Shown here: one piece after another, positions 42,496 through 53,309 of the stretch
Numbering within the stretch: the stretch's first letter is position 1
Layout: each line of letters opens with the position of its first letter
NCBI GenBank assembly: GCA_026826555.1
Contig: JAKSZT010017954.1
Coordinates: 1,295,336-1,359,335, forward strand
Length of the DNA stretch: 64,000 nt
Source: Tolypeutes matacus
Taxonomy: Eukaryota > Chordata > Mammalia > Cingulata > Chlamyphoridae
Direction of reading: 5' to 3'
Position numbers and translations under genes: made by a program
The notes under the pieces: model-generated
Told to the model about the DNA's origin: nothing
Databases searched by the model: none
The model's input: the letters and a program-made list of their open reading frames with translations, nothing else

Positions 42496-43162
42496 TGCCT
42501 GCTGTAACAGATGCCGCAAACTTTCCTGTGAAACGTGTGCCTGCAAGGTTGGCTCTTGGTACTAAACTCCATTCCATTTCAGATCTCGCTCGCCTCAATG
42601 CTTTGATTCTCCCCTGCACTCGATGGCTCCTGAACCTCAATGTCCAGCCCAGGGAGACTTTAGGTGCCATAATAAAACCCCAAGTGGACAGCTCTGCCCA
42701 CATGCCCAGCAGGTACCTCAAGTTCAACACATGCAGTCAAGCTCATCATCCCCCAGACAGGTACTGCCCCCACATAGGATCTCCGTAAATGGACAACCAC
42801 TGTGGCGAGAAACTCTACTAGTCAGAGGTTTTAGGTTACCAGGGATGGAAAAACAACTTGAACTAACCTAGGGCAATGGAAGGATCTAGGGTGTCTGCTC
42901 TAGCTAGGGTACAGGGTGCAGCCAGGCCGTTTGGCTTTAAGGCCCTAACACCACTAAAAGCTCAATCTCTTTGCACCAAAATACCCAAGGGAAGGACTCT
43001 GTCTGGCCTGGTCAAGTGTCCACCCTACACCAACTGGCTAACGCCAGGGCCGTGGGGTCTTGTAACAGACACAGCTGATAAGGCCCATCTATGAGTGTCG
43101 AGGTAGAGGGCCTTCCATTCGAGGTGGTGGAGTAAAGCCAGATCTCAAAACTCTCTCTTCCA
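42496..43162. other. Unique non-coding sequence
   Basis: No repeat or gene recognised. Confidence 0.4.
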
Positions 43163-43512
43163 GGAAACGGATGTGGCTCAGGTGACTGGGCTCCCGCCTA
43201 CCACACAGGAGGTCGCTGGCTCAGATCCCGGTGCCTCGTAAAGAAGACAGCAAGCTGGCGCGACGGGCAGGCACCGTGAGCTGATGCAACAAGATGTTGC
43301 AACAAGAGATGCAGGGAGGAAAGACAATGAGAGACACAACAAAGCAGGGAGCCGAGGTGGCTCAAGCGATTAGGCACCTCCCTCCAGCACCAGAGGTCCG
43401 GGGTTCAGCTCCCAGTGCCTCCTAAAAAGAAACAAGGGAGATGAACAGACACAGCAAGTGCAAACAACAGGGGGTGGGGAAAAATAAATAAAATAAATCT
43501 TAAAAAAAAAAA
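43163..43512 (+). repeat. Dimeric DAS-type SINE
   Basis: Head one: 'ggaaacggatgtggctcaggtgactgggctcc'. Linker: 'gcaacaagatgttgcaacaagagatgc' and 'gacacaacaaagcagggagcc'. Head two: 'gaggtggctcaagcgattaggcacc' with 'ggggttcagctcc'. Tail: 'aaataaataaaataaatctt' plus A-tract. The flanks 'ctctctcttcc' at about 43152-43162 and 43515-43525 are the target duplication. Same structure as 3404-3768. Confidence 0.9.
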
Positions 43513-43599
43513 ACCTCTCTCTTCCTCCCCAAGAGGAACAATGCACATTGTTAGAGGAATAACAATAAGACCACCCAGGGAAAGTCATATCAACTGGGT

Positions 43600-44119
43600 A
43601 TATTAGCTAGGGACCTGGTAAACAGATAGCACACTCAGAGAGGTAATTGGAAATTATTTACAAAGGTAAGAGCTAAGAGAATCAACAAGGGATGGTGAGC
43701 GCCCCAAGGACGAGCTGCTACCGCTCCCAGCCCAGACAGCTGTTCTGGGAGTCAAGTAAGAGCAGTAGCGTAGGAGAGTGTTGACCCACAGCCGCTGTGA
43801 CCTTCATTCGATGAATGCAGCCCATGCCGAACTTGGAAGAGCAGAAGTTGGAGGGATAAATACCCCAACCTCTCCCTCTTCCTGCCCTCTAATCTGCTGG
43901 TCTCCCACTGAAGTCAGAGAGAGCCCAGTGATGCCATCCACTGAGGTCAGCCTTCCAAGCATGGAGCAGGGTGGAGAAGTGTGGAAAATACATCTGGAGG
44001 GACAAATGTGGAGTATCCTGCATGCCAGGCAACCACCCAGACGGTATTGACTCTCTCAGCTTCAGTTACCCAGAGTCAGTGACCTTGAAGTCACCCTTGC
44101 TTTGTTCTTCCCCCACATT
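43600..44119. other. Unassigned, possibly an old repeat
   Basis: 'tattagctagggacctggtaaacagatagcacactcagagaggtaattggaaattatttacaaagg' reads like a repeat terminus, but I cannot identify it. No gene. Confidence 0.35.
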
Positions 44120-44345
44120 CCATCACCAAGCCCTACTGATTTTTTTTAGCCTTTCCTCTGTCTCCCCACTGATCCTTGGCCCAATCCTTTCTTATCTCTC
44201 CTTGGGCTATTGTGGTTATTTCTTCAACTGGCTTCTCCATGTCCAGTCAGACTCAGCCTGACCGTGGTCCTTCTCGCTGGCTGTGGAAGAACAGGCAGCC
44301 TCTCTCTGCATACTTCAGAGCTGCACACCTGCTCCAGGTAGGTTG
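44120..44345 (+). repeat. L2 LINE fragment, sense
   Basis: 'catcaccaagccctactgatt', 'ccttgggctattgtggttatttcttcaactggcttctccatg' and 'gcacacctgctccagg' follow the L2 order. A DAS SINE is inserted just after it. Confidence 0.7.
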
Positions 44346-44360
44346 CAGAAAGGTCATCAA

Positions 44361-44473
44361 GGGAGGTGGATGTGGCTCAAATGGTTGGGTGTCCGTCTCC
44401 CATATGGAGGGACCTGGGTTCGTTCCCCAGGACCTCCCGGTAAAATTTTAAAAAAATTAAAAAATTTAAAAAA
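44361..44473 (+). repeat. DAS-type SINE, monomeric
   Basis: 'gggaggtggatgtggctcaaatggttgggtgtcc', B-box 'gggttcgttcccc' and 'acctcccggtaaaatttt' with an impure A-rich tail. The target duplication agaaaggtcatcaa(gg) lies at 44347-44360 and 44474-44489. Closest relative in the window is 5687-5794. Confidence 0.93.
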
Positions 44474-44549
44474 AGAAAGGTCATCAAGGCATTTGGGTCT
44501 CTCCTTCAGGCGATGGGAAACCAAAGGAGTTTTGACAGCAGGATTTTGT

Positions 44550-45320
44550 TGTTAACTTTTCCTTTTGAAATAATTTCAGACTTTCCAAAGAGTCGCAAAA
44601 ATAGTGAAAAAAAAAAAAAAAAAAAGAACCCCCCCATATACTCTTCCCCCAGATTCACCAAATGTTAACATCTTACACAGTACAATTATCAAAAGCAGGA
44701 AATACAATTATTTGAATTTCATCCTTATTTGAATTTCACTGGTTATCCTATTAACGTCTTTTTCAGATCCAGGATTCAATGTGGAATCATCTTGCTTTTA
44801 GTTATCACAGCCCTTAGTCTCCTTTACCCTGGAGCAGTTTCTCAGTCTTTGTCTTATCTTTCAAGAGTACTGGCCAGTTGTTTACAGAATGCCCTTCCAT
44901 TGGCTTTATCTGATGTTTGCTTATGATTTAATTTGGTAGTACATTTTTGGTAAGAATCCCACAGAAGTGAAGCTCTATCTTTCTCAGGGCATCAGATCAG
45001 GAGGTGCACGATGTCAGTTTGTCCCGTTATTTGTGATATTAACTTTGGTCACTTGGTTAAGATGGTGTCCCTTGAGTTTCTCCACTGTAAAGTTACAGTT
45101 TTCCCTTTGTCATTAATAAGTATCCTGTGGGGAGGTACTTTGAGACTATAGAAATATCCTGTTTCTCATCATACTTCTTGCCCACCAGTTTTAGAATCCA
45201 TTGGTGATTCTTACCTCAAGCAACTATTACTGTGGTGTTTGCCAAATGGTGATTTTCAAGTCCATCATTCCCATTCCTTCTACATTTATTAGTTAATATT
45301 CCACTTTAAGGAAAAGAAAA
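44550..45320 (-). repeat. Old LINE-1 3' UTR, antisense
   Basis: 'ttttgaaataatttcagactttccaaagagtcgcaaaaatagtg' is the reversed end of an old L1. 'aaatgttaacatcttacacagtacaattatcaaaagc', 'cagtttctcagtctttgtcttatc' and 'gtggtgtttgccaaatggtgattttc' continue it. Confidence 0.85.
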
Positions 45321-45453
45321 GCAAAGAATCTACCCAACCAGAACCTCATCTCTAGGGATCCAAACAACTCCCCCAAAATATTGTAAATCATATATCCGAC
45401 GAGGGACCTATAGCTAGGACATAGAACATTTACAACTCAATGATAAGATCAAT

Positions 45454-45639
45454 GGGAAGCGGCTGTGGCTCAATCAGTAGGGCTCCCGTTTACCATATGG
45501 GAGGCCCCGGGTTCGGTTCCTGGGGCCTCCTGGTGAAGGCAAGCCCACCCACGCGGCGTGGTTAGCTGACCCAGCGAGCACAAGCAGCAAGGGGGGGATA
45601 AATGAATAAATAAATAAAATCTTTAAAAAAAAAAAAAAA
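45454..45639 (+). repeat. DAS-type SINE with extended tail
   Basis: Near-identical in structure to 17758-17948 and 26812-26987, ending 'ataaatgaataaataaataaaatcttt' plus A-tract. Target duplication aagatcaat at 45445-45453 and 45640-45648. Confidence 0.95.
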
Positions 45640-45688
45640 AAGATCAATAACACGGTTTAAAAATAGGCAAAGGATCTGAATAGACATT

Positions 45689-46123
45689 TGTGATGGTTAA
45701 GTTCAGGTGTCGACTTTGCTAGGTCATGGTGTCCAGTTACTTGGTCAAGCAAGCACTGGCCTGATTGTTACTGTAAGGGTATTTCAGGGATTTAAATCAC
45801 TAGTCAGTTGATTGCATCTATGGCTGCTTACATCCACAATCAACAAAAGGAGATTGCCTTCAGCATGGAGAGAAACCTCATCCCATCAGCTCATCAACTG
45901 AAGGCTTTAAAGGGAGAACTGATAATTTCAGCATTTCTATCTCTACTTCAGCCATCTTCTCCTAGGGAATCCCCTGAAACCTTCCCAGTTCGTGGCCTGC
46001 CCCATGGAATTTGGACCTGCCCATCCCCACCATCATGTGAGCCAATTCCTATACTAAATCTCATAATATTTACATATATATATCTTGTCAGTTCTGTTTC
46101 TCTGGCGAACACTGACAAATACA
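45689..46123 (+). mobile_element. Solo LTR of an ERVL-like endogenous retrovirus, sense
   Basis: A 435-bp element with TGT...ACA termini: it begins 'tgtgatggttaagttcagg' and ends 'ttctgtttctctggcgaacactgacaaataca'. A perfect 5-bp target duplication acatt lies at 45684-45688 and 46124-46128, and removing it restores continuous L1 ORF2 sequence. No internal retroviral genes remain. Same family, opposite orientation, as 22630-23061. The 119-codon frame inside has no meaning. Confidence 0.9.
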
Positions 46124-46937
46124 ACATTTCTCCAAGAAAGATATACAAATGGCCAATAAGCACCTGAAAAAAATGCTTAACATCATTAGCCATCAGGGAA
46201 ATGCAAAGAAAAACCACAATGAGATACCACATCACACCCACTTAGATGGCTATAATCAAAAATCACAAGTGCCAGTGGGACCATTGAGAGATGAGTAGGA
46301 ATGTAAAATGGTACAGCAGCTTTGGAAAACAGTCTGGTAGTTACTAAAAAGGCTAAACATAAAATTCCCATATGACCCAGCAATTCCATTTCCAGGTGTA
46401 TGCCCAGAGAAAAGAACCTTAAGTCTACCCAAAAACTGGCACATGAGTTCATGGCAGCATTGTTCACAGCCCAAAAGGAGAAACAACCCACATGGCCATC
46501 AACTGATGAAGGGAAAAATAAAATGTGGTCTATCCACAAAATGGAACATTATTTGGCCATAGAAGGAATGAAGTACTGACACATGCTAGCTAAGATATGG
46601 ACAAGCCTCCAAAACTTTATATGAAGGGGAAGAAGCCAGTCACAAAGGACCACATATGGTGTGACTCCATTTCTATGAAAAGTCCAGAAGAGGGAAATCC
46701 ACTAGACAGAAAGTAGATTAGTGGTTGCCGGGAGATAGACTGGGCGGAGGGGACGAGGAATGGGGAGTGAGCACTAATGGGTGTGGGGTTCTTTTTGGGG
46801 TGATGGAAATGTTCTAAAATTGACTGTGGTGATGGTTGCATGGCTGTGATTATACAAAAAACCACTGAACTGTACGATTGAAATGGGTGAGTTGTATGGT
46901 ATGTGGATTCGCTCTCCATAAAGCTGTTATTAAACAA

Positions 46938-47330
46938 CCACCACCTCCCTCCCCCCGGAGCTCCCCGAAAACAGGGGGTGCGCTCCCCTTCCAGCCCCCC
47001 TGAGCTCCTGCCTCCAGCTGCTCTCTCCCCGCAAAGGTGCTTGAACCCAATAAATGGGCCAAGTAGAAACACGGCATGCTCTTGGGCCCTGCCGGGCAAG
47101 CACAATGTCAAATTGACAGAGTTTCCAATGACGAAGGCCGGGAAGCTACGCCACTGCATTCTGACTGGCTATCTCTACTCCCCAGCAAAATATCCTGAGC
47201 CAGACTGTGGTTTTGTGACTCGAAGTCCAAGGCCATGAATCAACCTAATCTACTTATCAAGAAACCAAAGGCTGTGGTTGCTGTGTGTGTAGAAGGAACG
47301 ACTCACATTTCTTGGTGCCTTCACGTCAGA
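46938..47330. promoter_or_regulatory. Putative conserved non-coding element with paired RUNX-like sites
   Basis: Repeat-free, moderately CpG-bearing. 'tgtggttt' (47206-47213) and 'tgtggttg' (47273-47280) are RUNX-type cores. A long block of balanced composition between 47035 and 47250 looks constrained. Role inferred only. Confidence 0.33.
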
Positions 47331-47439
47331 GGGCTGGGCCTCGCCCTGGTGCCCACGGTGGGCCCAGCCCATGGATTCCGGACTAACCTCACTCGGCCAA
47401 GGGCCATACCGTTCCCACACCCGTGACGGGCTCTGTCCA

Positions 47440-47980
47440 TTCCCCACTTGCCTGCTCAGTTTTGTAACTTCAGGCCTTAGCCAGGCCAGGCTCGTGCTGG
47501 GCCCTCTGGCTTTTGCTTCCTTGCCCACGTTTACGTTATGTTGTAAAATGCAACTCCAACCAGCGCCCTTCCCTCCATCTAAAGCCTTTCATGCCTTCCC
47601 ACTCACACGGGATACAGGCAGAGCCCTTGGGCCTGGCCCACTGTAGCCACTGTGAGCCCTATCCCCACCGCCTGCCCAGCCCATGGCCACCACGGTCCCC
47701 GCACTCCCGACAGCACTGCCCACAGAGGCCTTGTTTCAGCTCCTCAGAGTCCCCTGGTCCCTCTCACCTCCCCGTCTCTGGACAACCTTCCCACCCTGCG
47801 TTCCTCGCCCCGACAACACTGGCTCGGTCCCGGGACCTCTGCTGAACTCATTCTTCAGGCGAGACTTCCCTGATGGCCCAGGACTCTTGGGTCTCGAGAG
47901 ACAGTGGTCAGGGTGTCTCTCGCTCACTCTGACATCCTGGAGCCTGGCACACAATAGGCATACAGAAGGCACTTGAAGGG
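47440..47980 (+). repeat. L2 LINE, sense
   Basis: 'aaatgcaactccaaccagcgcccttccctccatctaaagcctttcatgccttcc', 'gaggccttgtttcagctcctcagag', 'cttcaggcgagacttccctgatgg' and 'ggagcctggcacacaataggcatacagaaggcactt' follow the L2 3' order. Confidence 0.8.
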
Positions 47981-48049
47981 AGAATGGAAGAATGGTGTTC
48001 CAGAGTCTGACTTGAGCCCATGGCCGTTTTCAGTTTCTTGAACCATCCT

Positions 48050-48172
48050 GTCTTTCCCAAATATAAATCAGATCACAGCCCTCCTTGGCCTAGAGCCCCC
48101 AGGAGATTCCCACTGTGGTTATAATAAAATCCAGACTCCTTGCTCGGGTCTACACGGCCCCATAGGACCTGA
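48050..48172 (+). repeat. L2 LINE fragment, sense
   Basis: 'aaatataaatcagatcacagccctccttggcctagagcccccaggagattcccactgtggttataataaaatccagactcc' matches the L2 region coding for its C-terminal end. Confidence 0.75.
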
Positions 48173-48316
48173 TTAGAGGAGGGCCTGCATCTCTCTTTAA
48201 CAGCGTCAGTGGGAAGCCCTGGAGGGGTAGAAGCAGAGGAAGGGTTTCCCTTCTGGATGGCCACTTTGACCCCTTTGTGACCCTTGACCCCTCCAAGTTC
48301 ATCACCATCTCCCTTT

Positions 48317-48504
48317 TTTTTTTTTTAAAGTTTTTATTTATTTATTCATCCCCCCCCCCCCCCCCCCGCTGCTTGTGCTCGCTGGGTCAGCCAACCGCGC
48401 CATGCAGGCGGGCCTGCCTCCACCAGGAGGCCCCGGGAACCGAACCCAGGGCCTCCCATATGGTAAACGGGAGCCCCACTGATTGAGCCACAGCCGCCTC
48501 CCAT
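48317..48504 (-). repeat. DAS-type SINE, antisense, with poly-C expansion
   Basis: T-tract, 'ttatttatttattcatcc', then a run of about 17 C, then 'gctgcttgtgctcgctgggtcagccaacc', B-box complement 'ggaaccgaaccc' and 'gagccacagccgcctccc'. Target duplication catctcccttt at 48306-48316 and 48505-48515. The C-run (normally about 7) is expanded here. Confidence 0.93.
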
Positions 48505-48554
48505 CATCTCCCTTTGTATAGGCCCAAACCAATCCACTGAGCCCTGAGTACATG

Positions 48555-49407
48555 TTTAGGAATCTACACTACCACCCAGTAGGATGGCTACTACTTTAAA
48601 AAATAATTTTAAAAAAAGGAAAATAAGTATTGGCAAGGATGTGGAGAAATTGGAATCCTCATACATTGCTGATGGTATATAAAATGGTATAGCCACTGCA
48701 GAGAACAGTTTGGCAGTTCCTCAAAAACTTAGACATAGAATTACCATATGACCTGGCAACCCCACTCTTAGGTATATACCCCAAAGCACTGAAAGCAGGG
48801 ACTCGAACAGATGCTACTTATACACTGACATTCAAAGCAGCCTTAGTCACAATAGCCAAAAGGTGGAATCGATCTGTGTCCATCGACAGATGAGTGGGTA
48901 AACAATGTGGGCTATGAGCCAATAGAATTATCTTTAGCTGTAAGAACGAGTGAAGTTCTGATACAGGCTACCACATGGATGAACCTTGAAAATATTATAC
49001 TAATTGAAAGAAGCCAGACACTAAAAGTCCCATATTGTATCACTTATATGATAACACATGATTATACAATACCTACCATATATGCAATTATTTGATAATA
49101 TATGTGATATAATATTACACATGATACCACTTATATGAAGTATCTAGAATAAGCAAATTCACAGAGACAGAAAGTAGATTAGAGGTCACCAGGAGCTGGA
49201 GGAGAGAGGAGTAGGAAGCCGTTGCCTGCCAGGGACGGAGCTTCTGTTTGGAGTGAGGAAAATGTTTTAGTAACGGATGGAGGTGATGGTCGCGCCACAT
49301 TGTAACAGTAACGGATGCCATTGTAAAAGTAATTTAGAAGTAACTAAAAATGGCTAAAACGGCGAATTTTATTTTATACATGTTAACACAAATAAAAAGA
49401 AAAAAAG
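48555..49407 (+). repeat. LINE-1 3' end, sense
   Basis: 'attggcaaggatgtggagaaattggaatcctcatacattgctg', 'accatatgacctggcaaccccactcttaggtatataccccaaag' and 'gaataagcaaattcacagagacagaaagtagattagaggtcaccagg', ending in an A-rich stretch. Numerous stops; inactive. Confidence 0.9.
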
Positions 49408-49429
49408 AATCAACTGCCAGCTGCCTACA

Positions 49430-49700
49430 AGCCTCTGCCCCCGCAGGGAGGAGCGTTTAGAATTGCCCGCACGTGGTGATGACAAAGAGCAGACCAACTT
49501 CGAATCAACGTTATTATTGTTATTAAATTCTCTACAGACAATGTACCCCCTCACCACCTGCCACCGGAAAGGACCACTCATGCCGCCCCCCTCGCACCTC
49601 ACTCTGCCCGGGGACGATCCTCGTGCCCACCCCTGTGGGGTCACCGATTCGGGGTGAAGCCGGCGTGAAGCAGGAATTTTACGTCACCACAGCTGCCTAG
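49430..49700. promoter_or_regulatory. Putative conserved non-coding element
   Basis: Repeat-free sequence with AT-rich 'gaatcaacgttattattgttattaaattc' (49500-49529) beside CpG-bearing GC-rich sequence. No frame with a domain. Constraint is a guess from texture. Confidence 0.3.
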
Positions 49701-50040
49701 TCAGGACGTCCATCTCAGCCAGCGAGAGCCCTGGCCCTTGGTCACACGGCAAGGAGCTCAAGCATGTTCACGTGACGGGAGCCTGGGAAGGACTGTGGAA
49801 TGCACGTGGTAGGCACAGGCATTCTCAAAGTCAGCTGGCAAATAGGATGCTTTCCTTGGCGCCGTGCGGGGCTGGCAGGGCTGGGGTGCTGGGACGGCCA
49901 CAGGAGCGCCACTTACAGAGGGTGAGAAACAGGAAGAGATGCCAAGCATTCTTCACTGCCTGTCCCCTCTGTCGGACACTCTCTTTGCCCTGACCTACGC
50001 ACGGCAGTGACCTCTTGTCCCTACGTGAGGGTTTTCTGCC

Positions 50041-50063
50041 TTTTTTTTTTTTTTTTTTTTTTT
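50041..50063. repeat. Poly-T tract
   Basis: About 23 consecutive T residues with no recognisable SINE or L1 body attached on either side. It may be the residue of an antisense retroposon tail, or simple expansion. Confidence 0.9.
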
Positions 50064-50439
50064 GGATGAGCAAATAAGGGCAGAGCAAAGTTCTGTGACT
50101 TGTCCAAGTTACAGCCAACAAGCAGCTGATCAGGACTCCACTGGGGGTCTTGACATTTTGCCTCCCCTGGGCCAACCTGGGAGCCTCCGGGTTTCCTACC
50201 CCCCAGTGGAGAGGGCATAAATGGCAGCAGGGAGAAGAGAAAGGATGGGGCCCTGTTGTGAGAGGGGCTCAGGCACGGTCCTGCTTGACAGCTAGTCAGG
50301 CAGGCAAGGGAATCCTTGTGAATCACACGATTTCAACAGAAACACCAGGGGAGGGGAACAGTGGCCAAGTGGGCAGAGAAACCTTGGCCAGGAAAACAGC
50401 CTTTGCATCCAGTTTCCGCAGGGGGATTAAAGACAGATT

Positions 50440-50640
50440 CGGCTGCTCCCGTCCAGCCCTTGTTAGGTGCCTGCAGCTGTCCCAGGATTAACACCCACGG
50501 TAGGACTCATTTTGTCCTCACCACGACCCTTGCAGGGGGCCTTGCTGTGCCCATTTTACAGATGGCAGATCTGAGTCACAGAGAAAGGCCGTGCCTGTGG
50601 CAGAAAGCCGGGCCTCCTGCCTTCCCAGCCCGGGGCTGTT
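50440..50640 (-). repeat. MIR SINE, antisense
   Basis: 'cttgttaggtgcctgcagctgtcccaggattaac', 'tcattttgtcctcaccacgacccttgcagggggccttgctgtgcccattttacagatggcagatctgagtcacagagaaaggcc' is the MIR reverse complement. Confidence 0.82.
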
Positions 50641-50657
50641 TCCAGGGACACTGAAAG

Positions 50658-50734
50658 CCCCCCCCCAGCCCCCCCCCCCCCCCCCCCCCCCGCCCGGCGG
50701 GCCGGGGGCGGGGGGAACGCCGGGCCCCCCCCCC
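50658..50734. repeat. Extreme poly-C / poly-G tract
   Basis: Nine C, then AG, then 23 C, then 'gcccggcgggccgggggcggggggaacgccggg', then ten C. It can pair with itself (C-runs with G-runs) and could form G-quadruplex or i-motif. It is also a likely place for base-calling error. Flanking DNA is ordinary. Confidence 0.9.
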
Positions 50735-50740
50735 TTACAT

Positions 50741-51649
50741 TCTGTAAGAAAGGACTGGCCAGGAACTTCAGGCCCAACATGAAGGACATTAGGAGGTGTT
50801 AGAACAAATAGTCAGAGTGTGAAATGAATTCCTGCAACCTCCCCGGACACGCTGGGAACCTTCGTTTTGCCATCTGCCAGTCCTACAGCTCATAAATCAA
50901 AGAGGGCGGCCAGGGCTAGAATGAGCCAAACAGAGCCAGGGCTGGAGCCGCGCAGCCTCCGAGGGGCGCGAAAGGCACAGCACTGGCCGCGCGCCCCGCC
51001 CCTGGTCTTCCCTCTCCCTGAGCTTTCTGAGGTGCAGCTCAGAACCCTGGGCCACCCCTGGACGGGCCTCCCTCACTGCCAGTGCCGGGTCAGGCGGGCT
51101 GTCAGGGCTTCTGGACACACTGGCCAGCTTTGGAGTCTCCAAGACAGAAAGCCACCTCCTCCATGAAGCCTCCTTCTGAGGCCACAGGCCCCTGACTCCC
51201 AAGCCCAGCTGACAAGCCCCTCTCGCCCCTTCTCACTCTAAGCCCTTCTAAGCCCACGAGGCGAGATGTTGTTGGCCCAGGGAGCAGAAAAGACATGCCC
51301 AGACTCTCACCTTGAGTTCTCACGCTCTCTGGAGCCTCTGAACAGCATCCCACCGCCCACCCTGAACACAAGCTCCGGGAAGGCAAGGTCCAGGGCTGGC
51401 CTGATGCTCACCTGCTAGAGCGTGAGCTCGGGGCCAGGCTGTGGGAGGAAAGAGGAAAGAGGGGAAGAGGGGGAAGGAAGGAGATGAAAGGAGAAAGGTG
51501 GCATCGGGCGGGAACTGGGGTTTTGCCCTGCAGAGCCCCCATGACAAAGGACAATGTTGACCTGGCAGGTTTTTAGGGCACATCAGCCATAGGCACAGCT
51601 CAGCTGTGGACACTGAAGCCACAGCAGCTCCCATGGCCCCAACTCCCCA
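50741..51649. other. Mostly unique GC-rich non-coding sequence
   Basis: A small L2-like patch lies at about 51121-51260 ('gtctccaagacagaaagccacctcctccatgaagcctccttctg'). No gene supported. Confidence 0.4.
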
Positions 51650-52000
51650 AGGGGGAAGCAGTTAGGATTCAATGCATCCCCAAGAAAACAAGCTGAAGCA
51701 AAAAGGGGAATTTATCGGCTCAAGCGGCCCAAGTGCAGGTCAGGCAGGAGGTGTCCTGCAGGCCTCAGGCCTCTTGCCTCCACCTCTATCAGTGGGTCAG
51801 CTTCATTTGCTCCCACCAAAGACCCCTCTCTCCTCGAGGTGGGGCACGTGACCATGGGCAGCTTCAGAGCTCCAAGACCAGGGCAGCTCCAGACTGTCAA
51901 GTCCCAGCGGAGGACTGTGATAGGCCCAGCCAGTGTCATGTGACCACCCCTTCGGCCAGTCACTTATGGCCAAAAGGAATGGGTCTGTTGGTAGAAGAAC
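51650..52000. repeat. Ancient interspersed repeat, family uncertain
   Basis: 'aaaaaggggaatttatcggctcaagcgg', 'gtgggtcagcttcatttgctccc' and 'ggcccagccagtgtcatgtgaccaccccttcggccagtcacttatggcc...aaaggaatggg' look like a widespread mammalian repeat whose consensus holds 'aaaaggaatttattggctca'. I cannot give a reliable name. Confidence 0.5.
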
Positions 52001-52844
52001 AGGGAAACGTGCAGGGCAGAGAGGAGCAGACTCCAGTACACACAGATATAATTTAGTTTGCTCCTTGTATAAGCTGTGGACAGGAGGACAAGAAGAAACA
52101 GTAAGTACTGTGGCCCCCATTTTTGGGCCGAGAAACTGAGACCTTGAGTGATTTTTCCCATGGTAACCCTGCTAAGCGGAGCTTGCACTGCCTCAAACTC
52201 AGCCCCACCACTCCAAAGGGAAACTCAGCTGGGCCTGAGTTCCTGCTGGGATTAAAGTGGGAGGAGGGGGATATGGATTTCAAATATGTCTTGAGAAATG
52301 TTCTGGAGATTGAAATGGCATTTCTCTAGCACATATCTCAGCATAATCCCATGCAGAGAGAGGGAGGTGGCTTTGCCCAGATCGTAATCTCAGAGCCATG
52401 CACATTAGAGAGGGAAGGTGTTTTCGGAATAACGTCATCCACCCCAGGGGGCGGTCATGGGAGTCCATGCACATCTGAGGGACAACAATGGCTACGACTG
52501 ACTGAGTTGGGGCCACTCTGCGGAGATGGGGGCCACACTGCCTCCCCACTCCTCAAGTGTCCACCGAGGGCTGGGAGTCCCCTCTTCACTTCCTGTCGTC
52601 CTCCCCCCCTCGACCCCACTGCCTTCCCCACCGGAGGAGGAGGGACTGCCCAACTGGTGAATTTGGGAGAAGGAAGTACCAGGAGTAGCTTAGCCCCTTC
52701 TGGGCTCCATTCCAACCGGTTGCCCGCAGAAAGGGTGCCTTCTGGTCTCGCTGGGTCCAATTCCTGCAAGTCTCTGTCACTCGATTCTGAACACGGGAGG
52801 GGAAGACAGCTTATGCATTGACCTCCTTAAATCCCCCTACAGCA
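52001..52844. other. Mostly unique non-coding sequence
   Basis: 52100-52215 shows MIR-like reverse order ('ccatttttgggccgagaaactgagaccttgagtga', 'ggtaaccctgctaagcggagc') and may be an old MIR. The rest is unassigned. Confidence 0.4.
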
Positions 52845-52877
52845 TGTGCTATTCTAATTGTCCAAAAACTCTGTGAC

Positions 52878-52913
<36 letters not shown>

Positions 52914-53010
52914 CCATTTCAAAGTCAAGGACGCTGAGGTTAAATGACTTGCACAAGAGCACCAGGTAGTCAGAGAGTGAGCCAGGATTTGAGCCAGGGA
53001 TGCCAGGCTC
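52845..53010 (-). repeat. MIR SINE, antisense, with internal (TTA)n microsatellite
   Basis: 'catgtgctattctaattgtcc' leads into about 35 bp of (TTA)n at 52878-52912. It is followed by 'cccatttcaaagtcaaggacgctgaggttaaatgacttgcacaagagcaccaggtagtcagagagtgagccaggatttgagccaggg'. The microsatellite grew from the 'attattatcccc' of the MIR reverse complement. Confidence 0.88.
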
Positions 53011-53309
53011 CCCCCCAGCCTGAGCTCTGGGCCTCTCCAAAACCCCACACTGGTGGCTCCCAACCCATCTCTCTCCATGGCACCTGGATGTGTCCCTTCA
53101 TGGGCAGACTTCAGAGAACGCAGTCGGATGTCACCACTGCCTTCTAAAGTTTGCAGCGAAAACCAGACCCACCGACAGAATCCATCATCAGAAAAGGCAG
53201 CGCAGGTTGCTGTGTTCATCTTTGTATTAAACCAGGCTCCTGGCGCCCCATTTAGGAGTAACGCCACCTGCCTCACAGGGTTAGCGCAAGCATCAGTGTA
53301 AAAACGCAA

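Larger units (their letters stand above)
45325..46937 (+). repeat. LINE-1 ORF2/3' UTR remnant with SINE and solo LTR inserted
   Basis: 'caatgataagatcaa|taacacggtttaaaaataggcaaaggatctgaatagacatt|tctccaagaaagatatacaaatggcc' is L1 ORF2 interrupted twice, by a SINE (45454) and an LTR (45689). It continues through 'catcattagccatcagggaaatgcaaa', 'tatgacccagcaattccatttccagg' and 'ccactgaactgtacgattgaaatggg'. Frameshifts and stops make it inactive. Confidence 0.9.

Noticed and set aside
45808..46167. 119-codon frame inside the solo LTR
   Set aside because: No retroviral protein is encoded in an LTR of this kind; the frame is accidental.
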